From Microbacterium laevaniformans (GTDB lineage Bacteria > Actinomycetota > Actinomycetes > Actinomycetales > Microbacteriaceae): 64,000 nt of DNA. A program made the translations under genes and the position numbers. The notes beneath the pieces were generated by a model, which saw nothing but the letters and a program-made list of their open reading frames with translations, made no database searches and had not been told where the DNA came from. Location: positions 1,488,001 to 1,552,000 of the forward strand of contig NZ_JAFBCE010000001.1 in assembly GCF_016907555.1 (NCBI RefSeq), written 5' to 3'. Shown in pieces: positions 47,454-56,027 of this stretch (position 1 is its first letter; every line of letters begins with the position of its first letter).

Positions 47454-47468
47454 TGAGGCAAGCCTACA
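47454..47468 (-). promoter_or_regulatory. Possible DtxR/IdeR-type iron box
   Basis: TGAGGCAAGCCTACA is similar to the AGGCAAGCCTAA-like core seen in actinobacterial iron boxes. On the minus strand it overlaps a TAGGCT -10 of the dioxygenase-like gene, where a repressor would block transcription. Only about 12 of 15 positions fit, so it is weak. Confidence 0.35.
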
Positions 47469-47539
47469 GAGCGCCCATGTGAACGCGATTAGACTCGACG
47501 GCGGTCATCGAGAGCGAGCGCGGAGGCGACACGGACAGC

Positions 47540-49579
47540 ATGAACAGCGGTACGGAACTCGCCCCCTCGGTCGCGGCGGCACACGTCTCGGCCACCGCTG
47601 TCGCAACGATCCACTGGCTCTCGGCATCCGACACGACCATCGTCGTGCCCGTCTACCAGCGTCAGTACCGGTGGGACATCGGCGGTTGCGAGCAGCTGCT
47701 GTCCGACGTGCGCGCCGTCGCCGACGCCGGCACCGGGCAGACGCACTTCATCGGCTCGATCCTCTCGACCGCGTCGAGCTCGTCCGAGGACGACGCCCAC
47801 CTCGTGCTCATCGACGGGCAGCAGCGCATCACGACCCTGATGCTCCTCGTCGCCGCGCTCCACCACACCCTCCGCGATGACGACCCCGCACTCGCGGCCG
47901 AGCTCGAACGGGTGCTGGTGCGCGCGGACGACCCCACCCGGACGAAGCTGCGCCCGCATCGCGCCTGGGCGGACGTCTTCGAGAGCGTCGTGCTCGGACG
48001 CCGCTCACCCGGCGAGGAGATGCGCGAGTCGCGTTTCGACGACAACTACGCGTTCTTCCGCAGCCAGATCCGCCCCGACGAGGCGGCGCACATCTGGCGC
48101 GGCCTGCAGCGACTCGAGCACGTCTCCATCACCCTCGGTCCCGAGGCGAACGCGCAGCAGACCTTCGAGAGCCTGAACTCCACCGGCGAGCCTCTGCGCG
48201 ATCACGAGCTGATCCACAACTACGTCCTGATGGGGCTCTCGCACGCCGAGCAGGGGGAGATCGAAGACGAGTACTGGGTGCCGATCGAGCATGACACCGG
48301 AGAGCAGATCGGCGACTTCTGGCGCCACTACCTCGTGATGCTGACCGGGCGCGAGGTGACGGTGGTCGGTGAGCGTGGCGTCTACGACACGTTCCGTGCC
48401 CAGTTCCCCCGCCTGGACGTCGCGACCTTGCGCGACCGGGCCGGTCAGTGGCGCAGATACGCGGGCATCTACCGCATCCTGCTCGACCCCGCGCGCGCGG
48501 ACGATCCGGTGATCGCACGTCAGCTGACGTATCTGAACACGTTCGGCCGCGGCATCTACCCGCTTGCGCTGCGGCTGCTGCACGAGCACGGCGAGGGCGA
48601 GCTCACGGCCGCCGAGCTGCTCGTCTCGCTCGAGCACGTGCAGTCGCTCCTGCTTCGGCGCACCGTCGTCGGTGTCACGACCGACCGACTGGTCGCGCGC
48701 CTGTGCCGCGCCGCCGCCGTGTCCCGCGACGCTCTGGTGCACGCGATCGCTCGCATCACGCCGTCGGACGAACGCACGCGCGTCGGCCTTAAGTACACGG
48801 CCCTCCCCCACCCGCCCTATGTCCTGAAGCGTCTGGCGGGCGACATCGACCTCCCCGACATGGGACTGGAGCACGTCGTGCCGGCAGCGCCGTCCGACGA
48901 TTGGTCTCCCGACGGCATCCGACGCTGGGCCGAACTGTCCGACGACGAGCAGAACAGCTTCCGTGCCCTGGCCCCGACGCTCGGCAATCTCACCCTGCTC
49001 GAGGAGCAGCTGTTCGAGCGCGCGTTCGACGCGTCGTTCCCGGAGAAGCGCCGGGTGTACGACGAGAGCGCCGTGACGATCACCCGCGCGCTCGCGGCGA
49101 CCCCGGCATGGAGCACCGCGGCCATCGCCGCCCGCACGCAGGCGCTCACGGACGTCTTCCTCGGCGTGTGGCGGCGGCCGGCGGTCGTGGGCATCGACGA
49201 CGACAACCTGACGCCGATCCTGGACGCCGTGAAGCGGCGCGGCTGGCCGCGAGGCTGGCAGCGGGAGTTCGACTACGTCGAGTTCCGCGGCGAGCACTGG
49301 GAGGTGCCGGACATCCGGTACCTGTTCAACCGGATCTTCAAACGGCTGTGGGCCGATTCGCGCCAGAGCGTCATCGACTTCAGTGCGCGTCGCGGCGGAC
49401 CGGTCTATCCCGCCAGAGCCTGGAACGGGCAGTGGGACGAGCTCGCAGAGGGCCAGTACCTCTACATGGGCTGGGACTCGAAGTACATGCTCACGGCTGT
49501 CCAGGGCGTGCTCGACGAGGCCGGGTGGGCCTCGGAGGTGTTCGTCAAGTACTCCTACATCGGCAACGCGATGAAGTGA
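47540..49579 (+). CDS. DUF262/DUF1524 nuclease, GmrSD-like type IV restriction
   Basis: A 679-aa fused protein. The N-terminal DUF262 domain (ParB-like NTPase) has PVYQRQYRW (37-45) and DGQQR (92-96). The DUF1524 domain (HNH-type nuclease) has LEHVVPAAP (H445) and LGNLTLLE (from 481). The last ~110 residues form an extra domain with YLYMGWDSKYML, which I cannot name. GmrSD enzymes cut phage DNA with sugar-modified hydroxymethylcytosine, so a defence role is likely. GGAGG upstream; promoter TAGACT at 47490-47495. Confidence 0.85.
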   Translation: MNSGTELAPSVAAAHVSATAVATIHWLSASDTTIVVPVYQRQYRWDIGGCEQLLSDVRAVADAGTGQTHFIGSILSTASSSSEDDAHLVLIDGQQRITTLMLLVAALHHTLRDDDPALAAELERVLVRADDPTRTKLRPHRAWADVFESVVLGRRSPGEEMRESRFDDNYAFFRSQIRPDEAAHIWRGLQRLEHVSITLGPEANAQQTFESLNSTGEPLRDHELIHNYVLMGLSHAEQGEIEDEYWVPIEHDTGEQIGDFWRHYLVMLTGREVTVVGERGVYDTFRAQFPRLDVATLRDRAGQWRRYAGIYRILLDPARADDPVIARQLTYLNTFGRGIYPLALRLLHEHGEGELTAAELLVSLEHVQSLLLRRTVVGVTTDRLVARLCRAAAVSRDALVHAIARITPSDERTRVGLKYTALPHPPYVLKRLAGDIDLPDMGLEHVVPAAPSDDWSPDGIRRWAELSDDEQNSFRALAPTLGNLTLLEEQLFERAFDASFPEKRRVYDESAVTITRALAATPAWSTAAIAARTQALTDVFLGVWRRPAVVGIDDDNLTPILDAVKRRGWPRGWQREFDYVEFRGEHWEVPDIRYLFNRIFKRLWADSRQSVIDFSARRGGPVYPARAWNGQWDELAEGQYLYMGWDSKYMLTAVQGVLDEAGWASEVFVKYSYIGNAMK

Positions 49580-49590
49580 TCGGAGCGCCC

Positions 49591-49924
49591 ATGCCTCGTC
49601 GACCGTCCACGCCTCGCCGATCCCGCGTCGAAGCGGGATCGACCCGGAGGTGGCGCGACGTCCGTCGACAGGTGGATGCGCTCGACATCGCGACCTTCGC
49701 CGCCGTCGCGCGCACACGCAGCCCGCTGGTGGACGCGACGATGCCGGCGCTGACGCGCGCCGCCGATCGGTCGGTGCTGTGGATCGCGATCGCGGGTCTG
49801 CTCGCGCTGACGGGGCGCCCACGCGCACGGCGCGCCGCGGCGAGGGGGGTGGCCGCCATCGGGATCACGAGCCTCATCGCGAATCAGGTATCCAAGCGCC
49901 TGCATCCTAGGCCACGCCCCTCGA
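49591..49924 (+). pseudogene. Truncated PAP2-family phosphatase
   Basis: Starts MPRRPSTPRR and has the PAP2 motif-1 segment VSKRLHPRPRP (K-x6-RP), then stops being PAP2-like just after 49920, where the IS256 remnant begins. The SGH and second-His motifs are missing, so it is inactive. It resembles the N-terminus of actinobacterial PAP2/diacylglycerol-kinase proteins. The rest of the gene is not in the window. Confidence 0.75.
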
Positions 49925-49944
49925 TCACGCAGGTGCCCGCCCAG

Positions 49945-50364
49945 GCGGGACTTGGCGAGGATGTCGAGGCCGAGGTAGCGGCGTCCTTCCGGCCCATTCG
50001 TCGGTCTGTTCGGCGAGGACCGCGCCGACGAGGCGGATGATCGCGTCGCGGTTGGGGAAGATGCCGACGCTGTCGGTGCGGCGGCGGATCTCTCGGTTGA
50101 GGCGTTCGTTGGGGTTGTTGGACCAGATCTGCTGCCAGAGGCCCTCGGGGAACCCGGTGAACGCGAGGATGTCTGCTCGGGCGTTGTCGAGGTGCTCGTG
50201 CGCGTCGGGGAGCTTGTCGTCGACGTAGTCCAGCAGCCGGTCGAACTGGGCGTGAACGGCGTCGGCGTCGGGTTGGTCGTAGACGGAGTGGAGCATCGCC
50301 TTCACCGCCGGCCACATCGTCTTCGGCGTCACGCTCATCAGGTTCGCGGCGTAGTGGGTTCTGC
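49945..50364 (-). pseudogene. IS256 transposase, C-terminal fragment
   Basis: Reads [21 protein letters not shown] and later [13 protein letters not shown] with the catalytic Glu of the DDE triad. Near 49990 one extra base (GCCGGAAGG instead of GCCGAAGG) shifts the frame; in the correct frame the tail continues [16 protein letters not shown]. So it carries a frameshift and the IS110 insertion. Confidence 0.8.
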
Positions 50365-50468
50365 AGACTCCCACTGTCAACTGGGTGCAGATCTTGGTGT
50401 GTTTGCGTGGGCGCGCTGAAGGCGCCGCTCGGCCTCGAGTGTCGGGCGGGGGTGTCGAAAGCGCGCGG

Positions 50469-51695
50469 TCAGGCGGCGGTGATCAGTGCGGCTGAGCCGT
50501 GGCGGGCGGGGTCGTAGGTTTCGTGGTTGGTCCAGCAGCGCCAGAGGATGCGGGTCCAGCGTGCGGCGAGTCCGCGGAGAGCGCGGTGGTAGCGCTGGCC
50601 TTTCTGGTCCCGGGCGTCGCGGAACGCGGCGGCCGCCCAGGGTGACATCTTGATGGAGTTGAACGCCCACCACATGGTTGCTTCTCGGAGGCGGCTGTTC
50701 GCGGCGTAGCGGAACCTGACCGACCGGGACCTGCCCGACGAGCGGGTGACCGGGGCGAGGCCGGCTTCGGCGAGGAGCACTTCAGGTTGCGGGAACCTTG
50801 CGCGGTCTTCACCGATCTCGGCGAGCAGCACCGCAGTGAGCACGGGGCCGATGCCGGGAAAGCTGGCGAAGATCAGGGCGTCCGGGTGCTCCGCGGTGGC
50901 TGCGGCGATTGCGTCGTCGTACTCGGCGAGCTGCGTGTTCAAAAGCTGCAGCACCTGGGTGAATGCGAGAGCGGAGAAGCTCTTGCCCGCGACCGTTCCT
51001 GGCGAGCCGGAGAGCAGGTTCTGTCTCATCCGGTCCGCGAGGGTCTGCGCGGGGACTCTGCCGGTGTAGTGGTGTCGGGAAAGGAACCCTGCCATCCTGG
51101 TGGTCTTCACCCGGGACGCGTTCGCCGGTGTCGGATAGTCCGTTACGAACGACAGCGTGATCTGCCGGTCGACGGACGAGAACAACCGAACGGGTGCGGG
51201 GTGGTAGGCCTCGAGGATCATCCGCAACTGACTCTCCGTCGCCTGCTGCGTCTCGAGGAGCCGGTCCCGGTCGCGTGTGAGTGCCCTGATCTCGGCGAGC
51301 AGCGGTGACGGGACTGACAGCGGGCGCCAGTGCGCATGGTCGAAGCGGAGCGTGTCGGCGAGTACGAACGCGTCGAACCGGTCGTCCTTGACCGCAGCGA
51401 CCTTGTAACGCTCCCGCGCCCTCGCGGAGATCCGCGGAGACACGGGGAACACCGCATGCCCGGTCGCTTGAAGGTGCTCGACGAGGAGACCTTCGGAGCG
51501 TTCGATCGCGATCGGGACCTGCCGCCCGAAGCCGTTCAGATGCAGGTCGAGTTGGTGGAGCCCGGCGACGTCGTGACTGACACGTGTCTCAAGTAGCCGC
51601 TTCCCGTCGGGCGCGACAACGCAGAGCTGGTGGTTCTCACCGCCCCAGTCGATGCCGGCGAATACCGGCCACGCTGGCAAGTTGAGGTCTGGCAT
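50469..51695 (-). CDS. IS110-family DEDD transposase/recombinase
   Basis: 408 aa. N-terminal RuvC-like DEDD domain with GIDWGGENH (D), [10 protein letters not shown] (E) and [13 protein letters not shown] (D..D). C-terminal Tnp_20 domain with [17 protein letters not shown] and [22 protein letters not shown] containing the candidate nucleophile Ser. The ATG at 51695 has AAGGAG upstream. The frame is undisturbed, so the enzyme may be active. IS110 enzymes use a bridge RNA to choose targets (established for IS621). Confidence 0.92.
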   Translation of the reverse strand: MPDLNLPAWPVFAGIDWGGENHQLCVVAPDGKRLLETRVSHDVAGLHQLDLHLNGFGRQVPIAIERSEGLLVEHLQATGHAVFPVSPRISARARERYKVAAVKDDRFDAFVLADTLRFDHAHWRPLSVPSPLLAEIRALTRDRDRLLETQQATESQLRMILEAYHPAPVRLFSSVDRQITLSFVTDYPTPANASRVKTTRMAGFLSRHHYTGRVPAQTLADRMRQNLLSGSPGTVAGKSFSALAFTQVLQLLNTQLAEYDDAIAAATAEHPDALIFASFPGIGPVLTAVLLAEIGEDRARFPQPEVLLAEAGLAPVTRSSGRSRSVRFRYAANSRLREATMWWAFNSIKMSPWAAAAFRDARDQKGQRYHRALRGLAARWTRILWRCWTNHETYDPARHGSAALITAA

Positions 51696-51733
51696 GAGCG
51701 CTTCTCCTTCGAAGACGAGGCCCGCCTCGTGAC

Positions 51734-51901
51734 GGACCCCTCTGGACGCTCACTCAGGTGCTCCCGCTGTCGGGGCACGACTCCCACTAGCCAGTCGGAA
51801 TCCGCCACCGCCGGGAGGGACAGGTCTGCCGCTGGACCTCGAAGGTCACGCTGCCAAGGTCCTCTCCCGACGGTGAGGATGAACCAGCGGGACGATCCCG
51901 C
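51734..51901 (-). ncRNA. Candidate IS110 bridge RNA
   Basis: Order on the minus strand: a 5' hairpin (51901-51887), a first stem (51872-51859 with 51821-51808) enclosing the target loop, and a second stem (51803-51791 with 51745-51734) enclosing the donor loop. Target guides: TTGGCAGCG (51857-51849) fits CTGGCAACG with wobble pairs; CGGCAG (51831-51826) pairs with five of six bases of CTGCAG. Donor guides: AGTGGGAGTC (51788-51779) equals the right end; GAGTGAG (51755-51749) is the complement of the left end CTCACTC. Confidence 0.8.
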
Positions 51902-51924
51902 CACTACCCATCTTGACGAGTGAG

Positions 51925-52388
51925 CGTTGCCAGACCGCGCCAGGCAGGTTCGCGGCGATCGCTTCGACGAGCCCGGGGTGGGCGTCGGAGGTGACCAGGC
52001 GGAAGCCGCCCAGGCCGCGGGCGACGAGGTCGGCGAAGAACGAGTTCCAGGCCGCCCCCGTCTCACTCGTCGCGACACGCAGGCCGAGGACTTCGCGGCG
52101 CCCGTCGGCGTTGACGCCGGTCGCGACGAGCACCACGGCGTTGGTGACGCGCCCGCCTTCGCGGACCTTCATGGTGAGCGCGTCGGCGGCGACGAACGTG
52201 AATGGGCCGGCATCGCCCAAGGGCCGGTGCCGGAACTGGTCGACGTGCTCATCGAGCTCGGCCGCCATCCGCGAGACCTGGGACTTGGAGAGGGAGTGGA
52301 TCCCGAGGGTCTTGACGAGCTTGTCCATCCGACGGGTGGAGACCCCGGCGAGGTAGCAGTCCGCAACGACGAACGACGAGCCGGCCAT
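51925..52388 (-). pseudogene. IS256 transposase, N-terminal/central fragment
   Basis: Reads SSFVVADCYLAGVSTRRMDKL, FVAADALTMKVREGG (first catalytic Asp) and RLVTSDAHPGLVEAIAANL (second Asp) and ends at WQR, where IS110 begins. The usual ~100 N-terminal residues are missing. The next bases to 52446 hold no gene. Confidence 0.82.
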
Positions 52389-52488
52389 CGCGGGCTACAC
52401 CACGCTACGGGGCACTACTGCCGCATCATCTTGCCTCCCACGGTCGATGAACCTGCTTACCACGAGACCCGCTTGGTACAGTTCCCAG

Positions 52489-55155
52489 ATGGATGACCCT
52501 TCCTCAGTGTCCACCCACGTCCAGCCCGATGTCCGGGTGCGTGGTGCCCGCGAACACAACCTCAAGGACGTCGATCTCACGGTTCCGCGTGACGCGATGG
52601 TTGTGTTCACGGGCGTGTCCGGATCCGGGAAGTCCTCCTTGGCTTTCGGCACGTTGTACGCGGAGTCGCAGCGGCGCTACTTGGAGTCAGTTGCCCCGTA
52701 CGCGCGGCGACTGATCGACCAGGCGGGTGTCCCCGACGTCGACTCCATCACTGGGATGCCGCCCGCAGTCGCCTTGCAGCAGCAGCGCGGAGGGCGCAGC
52801 GCGCGCTCCTCTGTAGGCAGCATCACCACGCTGTCGAGTGTGGTTCGGATGCTCTATTCGCGAGCCGGTGAATACAGAGATGGTCAGCCGATGCTCTACG
52901 CCGAGGACTTCTCCGCGAACACCGTGCAGGGCGCGTGCCCCGAGTGCCACGGCATCGGCAGAGTGTACGCGGTGACCGAGGAGCGGATGGTGCCCGATCC
53001 CTCACTCACCATCCGGGAGCGCGCCATCGCATCGTGGCCGACCGCCTGGCACGGCCACCAGTTGCGGGACGTGCTCGTCGCGCTCGGCTATGACGTCGAC
53101 GTACCGTGGAGGGATCTGCCGAAGAAGGATCGGGACTGGATCCTCTATACCGACGAGACCCCCTTCGTTCCCGTCCACTCTCGACTCACGCTCGCTGAGG
53201 CGCGCCGGGCAATCCGAGCAGGAATCGAACCGAGCTACTCGGGCACCTTCGTCGGCGCGCGGAGGTACGTGCTCGACACTTTCGCGAACACGAAGAGCGC
53301 GTCTATGAAGCGCCGCGTAGCCCAGTTTATGAGCGCGGCGGTCTGCCCGGTGTGCCATGGGAAGCGGCTCAAACCCGAAGCACTGACGGTGACGTTCGAA
53401 GGACTCGATATCGCGGAATTTTCAGCCTTGCCACTGCGTGAATTGGCTGCGCTCCTCGAGTCCGTCGTCGCCGAGTCTGACCGGGGGGGCGAGACCTCCG
53501 GCGCCGTGGTAGACGTCGCGACTGGACGTGAAGCCGTCGAGCAGCGCGTTGCTGCTGGCGGCTCCGCGCGCTCCGCTGCGCCGGATGTCCGTCGCACACC
53601 GAATCAGTCTGTCGAGAAGCGCGCCGCGGCAGCCCGCCTGGGCGCAGAATTGCTGGACCGCCTGCGCCCCATCATCGATCTCGGACTCGGTTACCTCTCG
53701 CTAGGTCGCACTACGCCGACACTGTCCGGAGGGGAGCTACAACGACTTCGACTCGCCACGCAGCTCACGTCGGAACTGTTCGGTGTTGTCTACGTCCTCG
53801 ACGAACCGTCAGCCGGTCTCCATCCGCACGACGTCACCGCGCTGCTGGGTATCCTCGACGGGCTGAAGCAGCGCGGCAACAGCCTCTTCGTCGTGGAGCA
53901 TTCCGTCGACGTCATGCGGCACGCGGACTGGCTGGTCGACATCGGCCCCGGAGCCGGAGAACGCGGCGGGCGCGTGATCTACAGCGGACCCACGGACGGC
54001 CTCGCGGAGGTCGACGAGTCGGTGACGCGCGGCTACGTCTTCGGGGGCAGCGGCCTTCCACCGCGCCAGCCCCGCGCCGCCCACGACTGGTTGCAGCTGG
54101 AGCACGTCACTCGCAACAACCTGCGGGATGTATCTGTGGCGCTACCGCTCGGAACGCTCACGGCTGTCACTGGCGTGTCAGGGTCGGGGAAGTCCAGCCT
54201 TGTCAGTCAAGTCCTGCCCGCCCTCATCGGCGCCAGGCAAGGAGACGCCCCTCGCGTCGAGGAGGAAAGCGCTGACGCCGACGCCCTGCTCCTCACTGAC
54301 GAGTCCGACGAACTCGGAGGGTCGGTCGAGGGCGATCTCACGACCGTCCGGCGTGTGGTGAGCATCGACCAGAAGCCCATCGGCCGCACGCCCCGCTCCA
54401 ACGTCGCGACCTACACAGGACTCTTCGATCATGTGCGGCGCCGGTTCGCCGAGACGCCGGAAGCTCGGACACGCGGATACAAGCCCGGCCGGTTCTCCTT
54501 CAATGTCGCAGGCGGCCGCTGCCCGACCTGTGAGGGTGAAGGCTCCGTGATGGTCGAGCTGCTCTTCCTGCCCTCGGTCTATACCGTGTGTCCCGACTGC
54601 CATGGCACCCGCTATCAATCGAGCACCCTGGAGATCACCTGGCGAGGGCGCAACATCGCGGAAATCCTCGCGATGAGCGTCGAAGAGGCTCACGAGTTCT
54701 TCGCCGGCGAGTACGATGTGATGCGCTCCCTCACCTCGCTGGTCGATGTCGGGCTCGGTTATCTGCGCTTGGGACAGCCGGCCACAGAGCTCTCGGGTGG
54801 GGAGGCGCAGCGTGTGAAGCTGGCCACCGAACTGCAACGAGCGCAGCGCGGCGACACTCTGTACGTGCTCGATGAGCCGACCTCCGGATTGCACTGTGCC
54901 GACGCAGACCGTCTAGTTACCCACCTTCAGACTCTCGTCGATGCGGGCAACACGGTCGTGATGGTGGAACTCGACATGCGAGTGGTCGGCGCAGCCGACT
55001 ACGTCATCGATCTCGGGCCGGGAGCCGGCGACAACGGCGGCACAGTGGTCGCGTCCGGAACGCCAGCAGAGGTCGCCGCGTCGAGAAACAGCGCTTCAGC
55101 ACCGTATCTCGCCGCCGCCCTCGCCGAGGCCGCGACGCTAAGGTCAGGGGCATAA
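52489..55155 (+). CDS. UvrA-like class II ABC ATPase (DrrC/UvrA2 type)
   Basis: 888 aa. Two UvrA ATPase modules with Walker A GVSGSGKSSLAFG and GVSGSGKSSLVSQ, signatures LSGGELQRLRLATQL and LSGGEAQRVKLATEL, and zinc fingers CPECHGIG, CPVCHGK and CPTCEGEG..CPDCHGTR. The UvrB-binding domain is lacking, marking UvrA2/DrrC paralogues, some of which give resistance to DNA-binding antibiotics such as daunorubicin. ATG at 52489 is six bases after a TACAGT -10 (leaderless). It sits in the IS-rich region, so acquisition is likely. Confidence 0.88.
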   Translation: MDDPSSVSTHVQPDVRVRGAREHNLKDVDLTVPRDAMVVFTGVSGSGKSSLAFGTLYAESQRRYLESVAPYARRLIDQAGVPDVDSITGMPPAVALQQQRGGRSARSSVGSITTLSSVVRMLYSRAGEYRDGQPMLYAEDFSANTVQGACPECHGIGRVYAVTEERMVPDPSLTIRERAIASWPTAWHGHQLRDVLVALGYDVDVPWRDLPKKDRDWILYTDETPFVPVHSRLTLAEARRAIRAGIEPSYSGTFVGARRYVLDTFANTKSASMKRRVAQFMSAAVCPVCHGKRLKPEALTVTFEGLDIAEFSALPLRELAALLESVVAESDRGGETSGAVVDVATGREAVEQRVAAGGSARSAAPDVRRTPNQSVEKRAAAARLGAELLDRLRPIIDLGLGYLSLGRTTPTLSGGELQRLRLATQLTSELFGVVYVLDEPSAGLHPHDVTALLGILDGLKQRGNSLFVVEHSVDVMRHADWLVDIGPGAGERGGRVIYSGPTDGLAEVDESVTRGYVFGGSGLPPRQPRAAHDWLQLEHVTRNNLRDVSVALPLGTLTAVTGVSGSGKSSLVSQVLPALIGARQGDAPRVEEESADADALLLTDESDELGGSVEGDLTTVRRVVSIDQKPIGRTPRSNVATYTGLFDHVRRRFAETPEARTRGYKPGRFSFNVAGGRCPTCEGEGSVMVELLFLPSVYTVCPDCHGTRYQSSTLEITWRGRNIAEILAMSVEEAHEFFAGEYDVMRSLTSLVDVGLGYLRLGQPATELSGGEAQRVKLATELQRAQRGDTLYVLDEPTSGLHCADADRLVTHLQTLVDAGNTVVMVELDMRVVGAADYVIDLGPGAGDNGGTVVASGTPAEVAASRNSASAPYLAAALAEAATLRSGA

Positions 55156-55280
55156 CCGGCGCTTCGCCGTTGAATGTGGGTATCGGGCGACGCGCCGGTA
55201 GCCGGGGCTGCTCGGGAGATGGGTCGAGGTCCCCGAGGATCAGAGGACTTCTACCTCATCTGCTCGAGAGGACCTCAACG

Positions 55281-55490
55281 ATGACCGAGCCTACGACCTG
55301 CTGCCTTGCCGATGGCAACTACTGCGACGTGCTGGTCGGCCTGGACGGGCTGCGGGTGATCGCGGTCGAGCGCCGCGGCCGCAATGCGCTGACCGTGACG
55401 GTCGAGTCACCGCCGGGACCAGTCGGCTGCCTCGGCTGCGGCGTCCTCGCCATCGGTCAAGGCCGCGCACCGGTGCCGCTAACTCCCTGA
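55281..55490 (+). pseudogene. ISL3-family transposase, N-terminal fragment
   Basis: Begins MTEPTTCCLADGNYCDVLV with the ISL3-type start and a GCLGCGVLAIG zinc-finger half, then stops after 69 aa where family members run to over 400 aa. Upstream 55156-55280 is probably the element's left end; no repeats were recognised. Confidence 0.7.
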
Positions 55491-55664
55491 TCGGGAAATG
55501 TATTTTTGGTGCTTTACCGGGAATTTTCGTGGACCTGAGGGGACTCGGCGGGACCGTGGTCGCAGCTGGTAGGCCAGCCTGCGTCGCGGATAAGGGCGTC
55601 TGTGCATCCGCGGGCTACCTCGCCGCGGCACTGCAGGCAGCAACCAAAGTCACCCCATCGTGAC
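55491..55664. other. Non-coding junction region
   Basis: A short AT-rich stretch (about 55500-55535, including TGTATTTTTGG) differs from the surrounding GC-rich DNA, then no gene is visible. It probably marks the junction of the ISL3 fragment. Confidence 0.4.
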
Positions 55665-55708
55665 GAGCGTGCCGCTGTGCGATATGAGGATCGGACAGCG
55701 GCACGCTC
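55665..55708 (-). terminator. Hairpin after the ABM gene
   Basis: A 14-bp perfect stem (GAGCGTGCCGCTGT / ACAGCGGCACGCTC) with a 16-base loop, 17 bases past the ABM monooxygenase stop. No U-tract; it may be a terminator or an old IS end. Confidence 0.5.
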
Positions 55709-55724
55709 GACGAGGTCGTGGGTC

Positions 55725-56027
55725 TCAGGCGGGGAGCTTCGAGGCCAGGACGTCGAGCTTCTCGATCGTCGGCTCGCTGAACAGTTTGCCGGTCTGCTCG
55801 CCGAGAGCGGCAGCAACTGCGCCGGACAGGTGCGCGTCGCGGCCGGCGTCATCGGGGAACACGTCGAAGATCCCGAAGGAGGACGGGCCGAGACGGATCG
55901 CGAACCACGCGATGGTGGACGGTTCCTCCTCAACGAGTCCTCGCCCGATGCCGAGGAATTCCTGGACCTCGTCTTCCTTGCCGGGCAGGGCCTCCAGCCT
56001 GACAAGCAGTCCCTTCGTCACGCTCAT
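55725..56027 (-). CDS. ABM-domain monooxygenase
   Basis: A 100-aa antibiotic-biosynthesis-monooxygenase-fold protein (LVRLEALPGKEDEVQEFL, FDVFPDDAGRDAHLSG). Relatives include quinol monooxygenases and small oxidoreductases. The start overlaps the PfpI-like stop as ATGA, so the two are coupled. Exact substrate unknown. Confidence 0.82.
   Translation of the reverse strand: MSVTKGLLVRLEALPGKEDEVQEFLGIGRGLVEEEPSTIAWFAIRLGPSSFGIFDVFPDDAGRDAHLSGAVAAALGEQTGKLFSEPTIEKLDVLASKLPA

Larger units (their letters stand above)
50367..51924 (-). mobile_element. IS110-family insertion sequence, intact
   Basis: Ends are set by the interrupted IS256 codons: target top strand TGGCAACG-CT-GCAGAACC. The left junction reads CAACG-CT-CACTCG and the right GGGAGT-CT-GCAGAACC, so the CT core is repeated on both sides (51924-51923 and 50366-50365). 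The element is 1558 bp with one core copy. It has no terminal inverted repeats, one transposase, about 229 bp of 5' non-coding DNA holding a candidate bridge RNA and about 100 bp at the 3' end. A CT core is also used by IS621. Confidence 0.88.
49925..52388 (-). mobile_element. Decayed IS256-family element, split by IS110
   Basis: Two pieces of one IS256-type transposase lie on either side of the IS110 element (C-terminal piece about 49945-50364, N-terminal piece 51925-52388). The first ~100 residues of the family are missing at 52388, and the tail is not conserved beyond ~49945, so both ends are lost. I found no terminal inverted repeats. It cut the PAP2 gene. Confidence 0.8.

Noticed and set aside
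49925..50380. Separate small transposase gene
   Set aside because: It is the 3' piece of the IS256 transposase continuing the fragment at 51925-52388; the apparent ATG lies inside IS110.
55514..56005. Open frame across the ABM gene in another register
   Set aside because: Shadow of the ABM gene and the hairpin region without ribosome-binding site.
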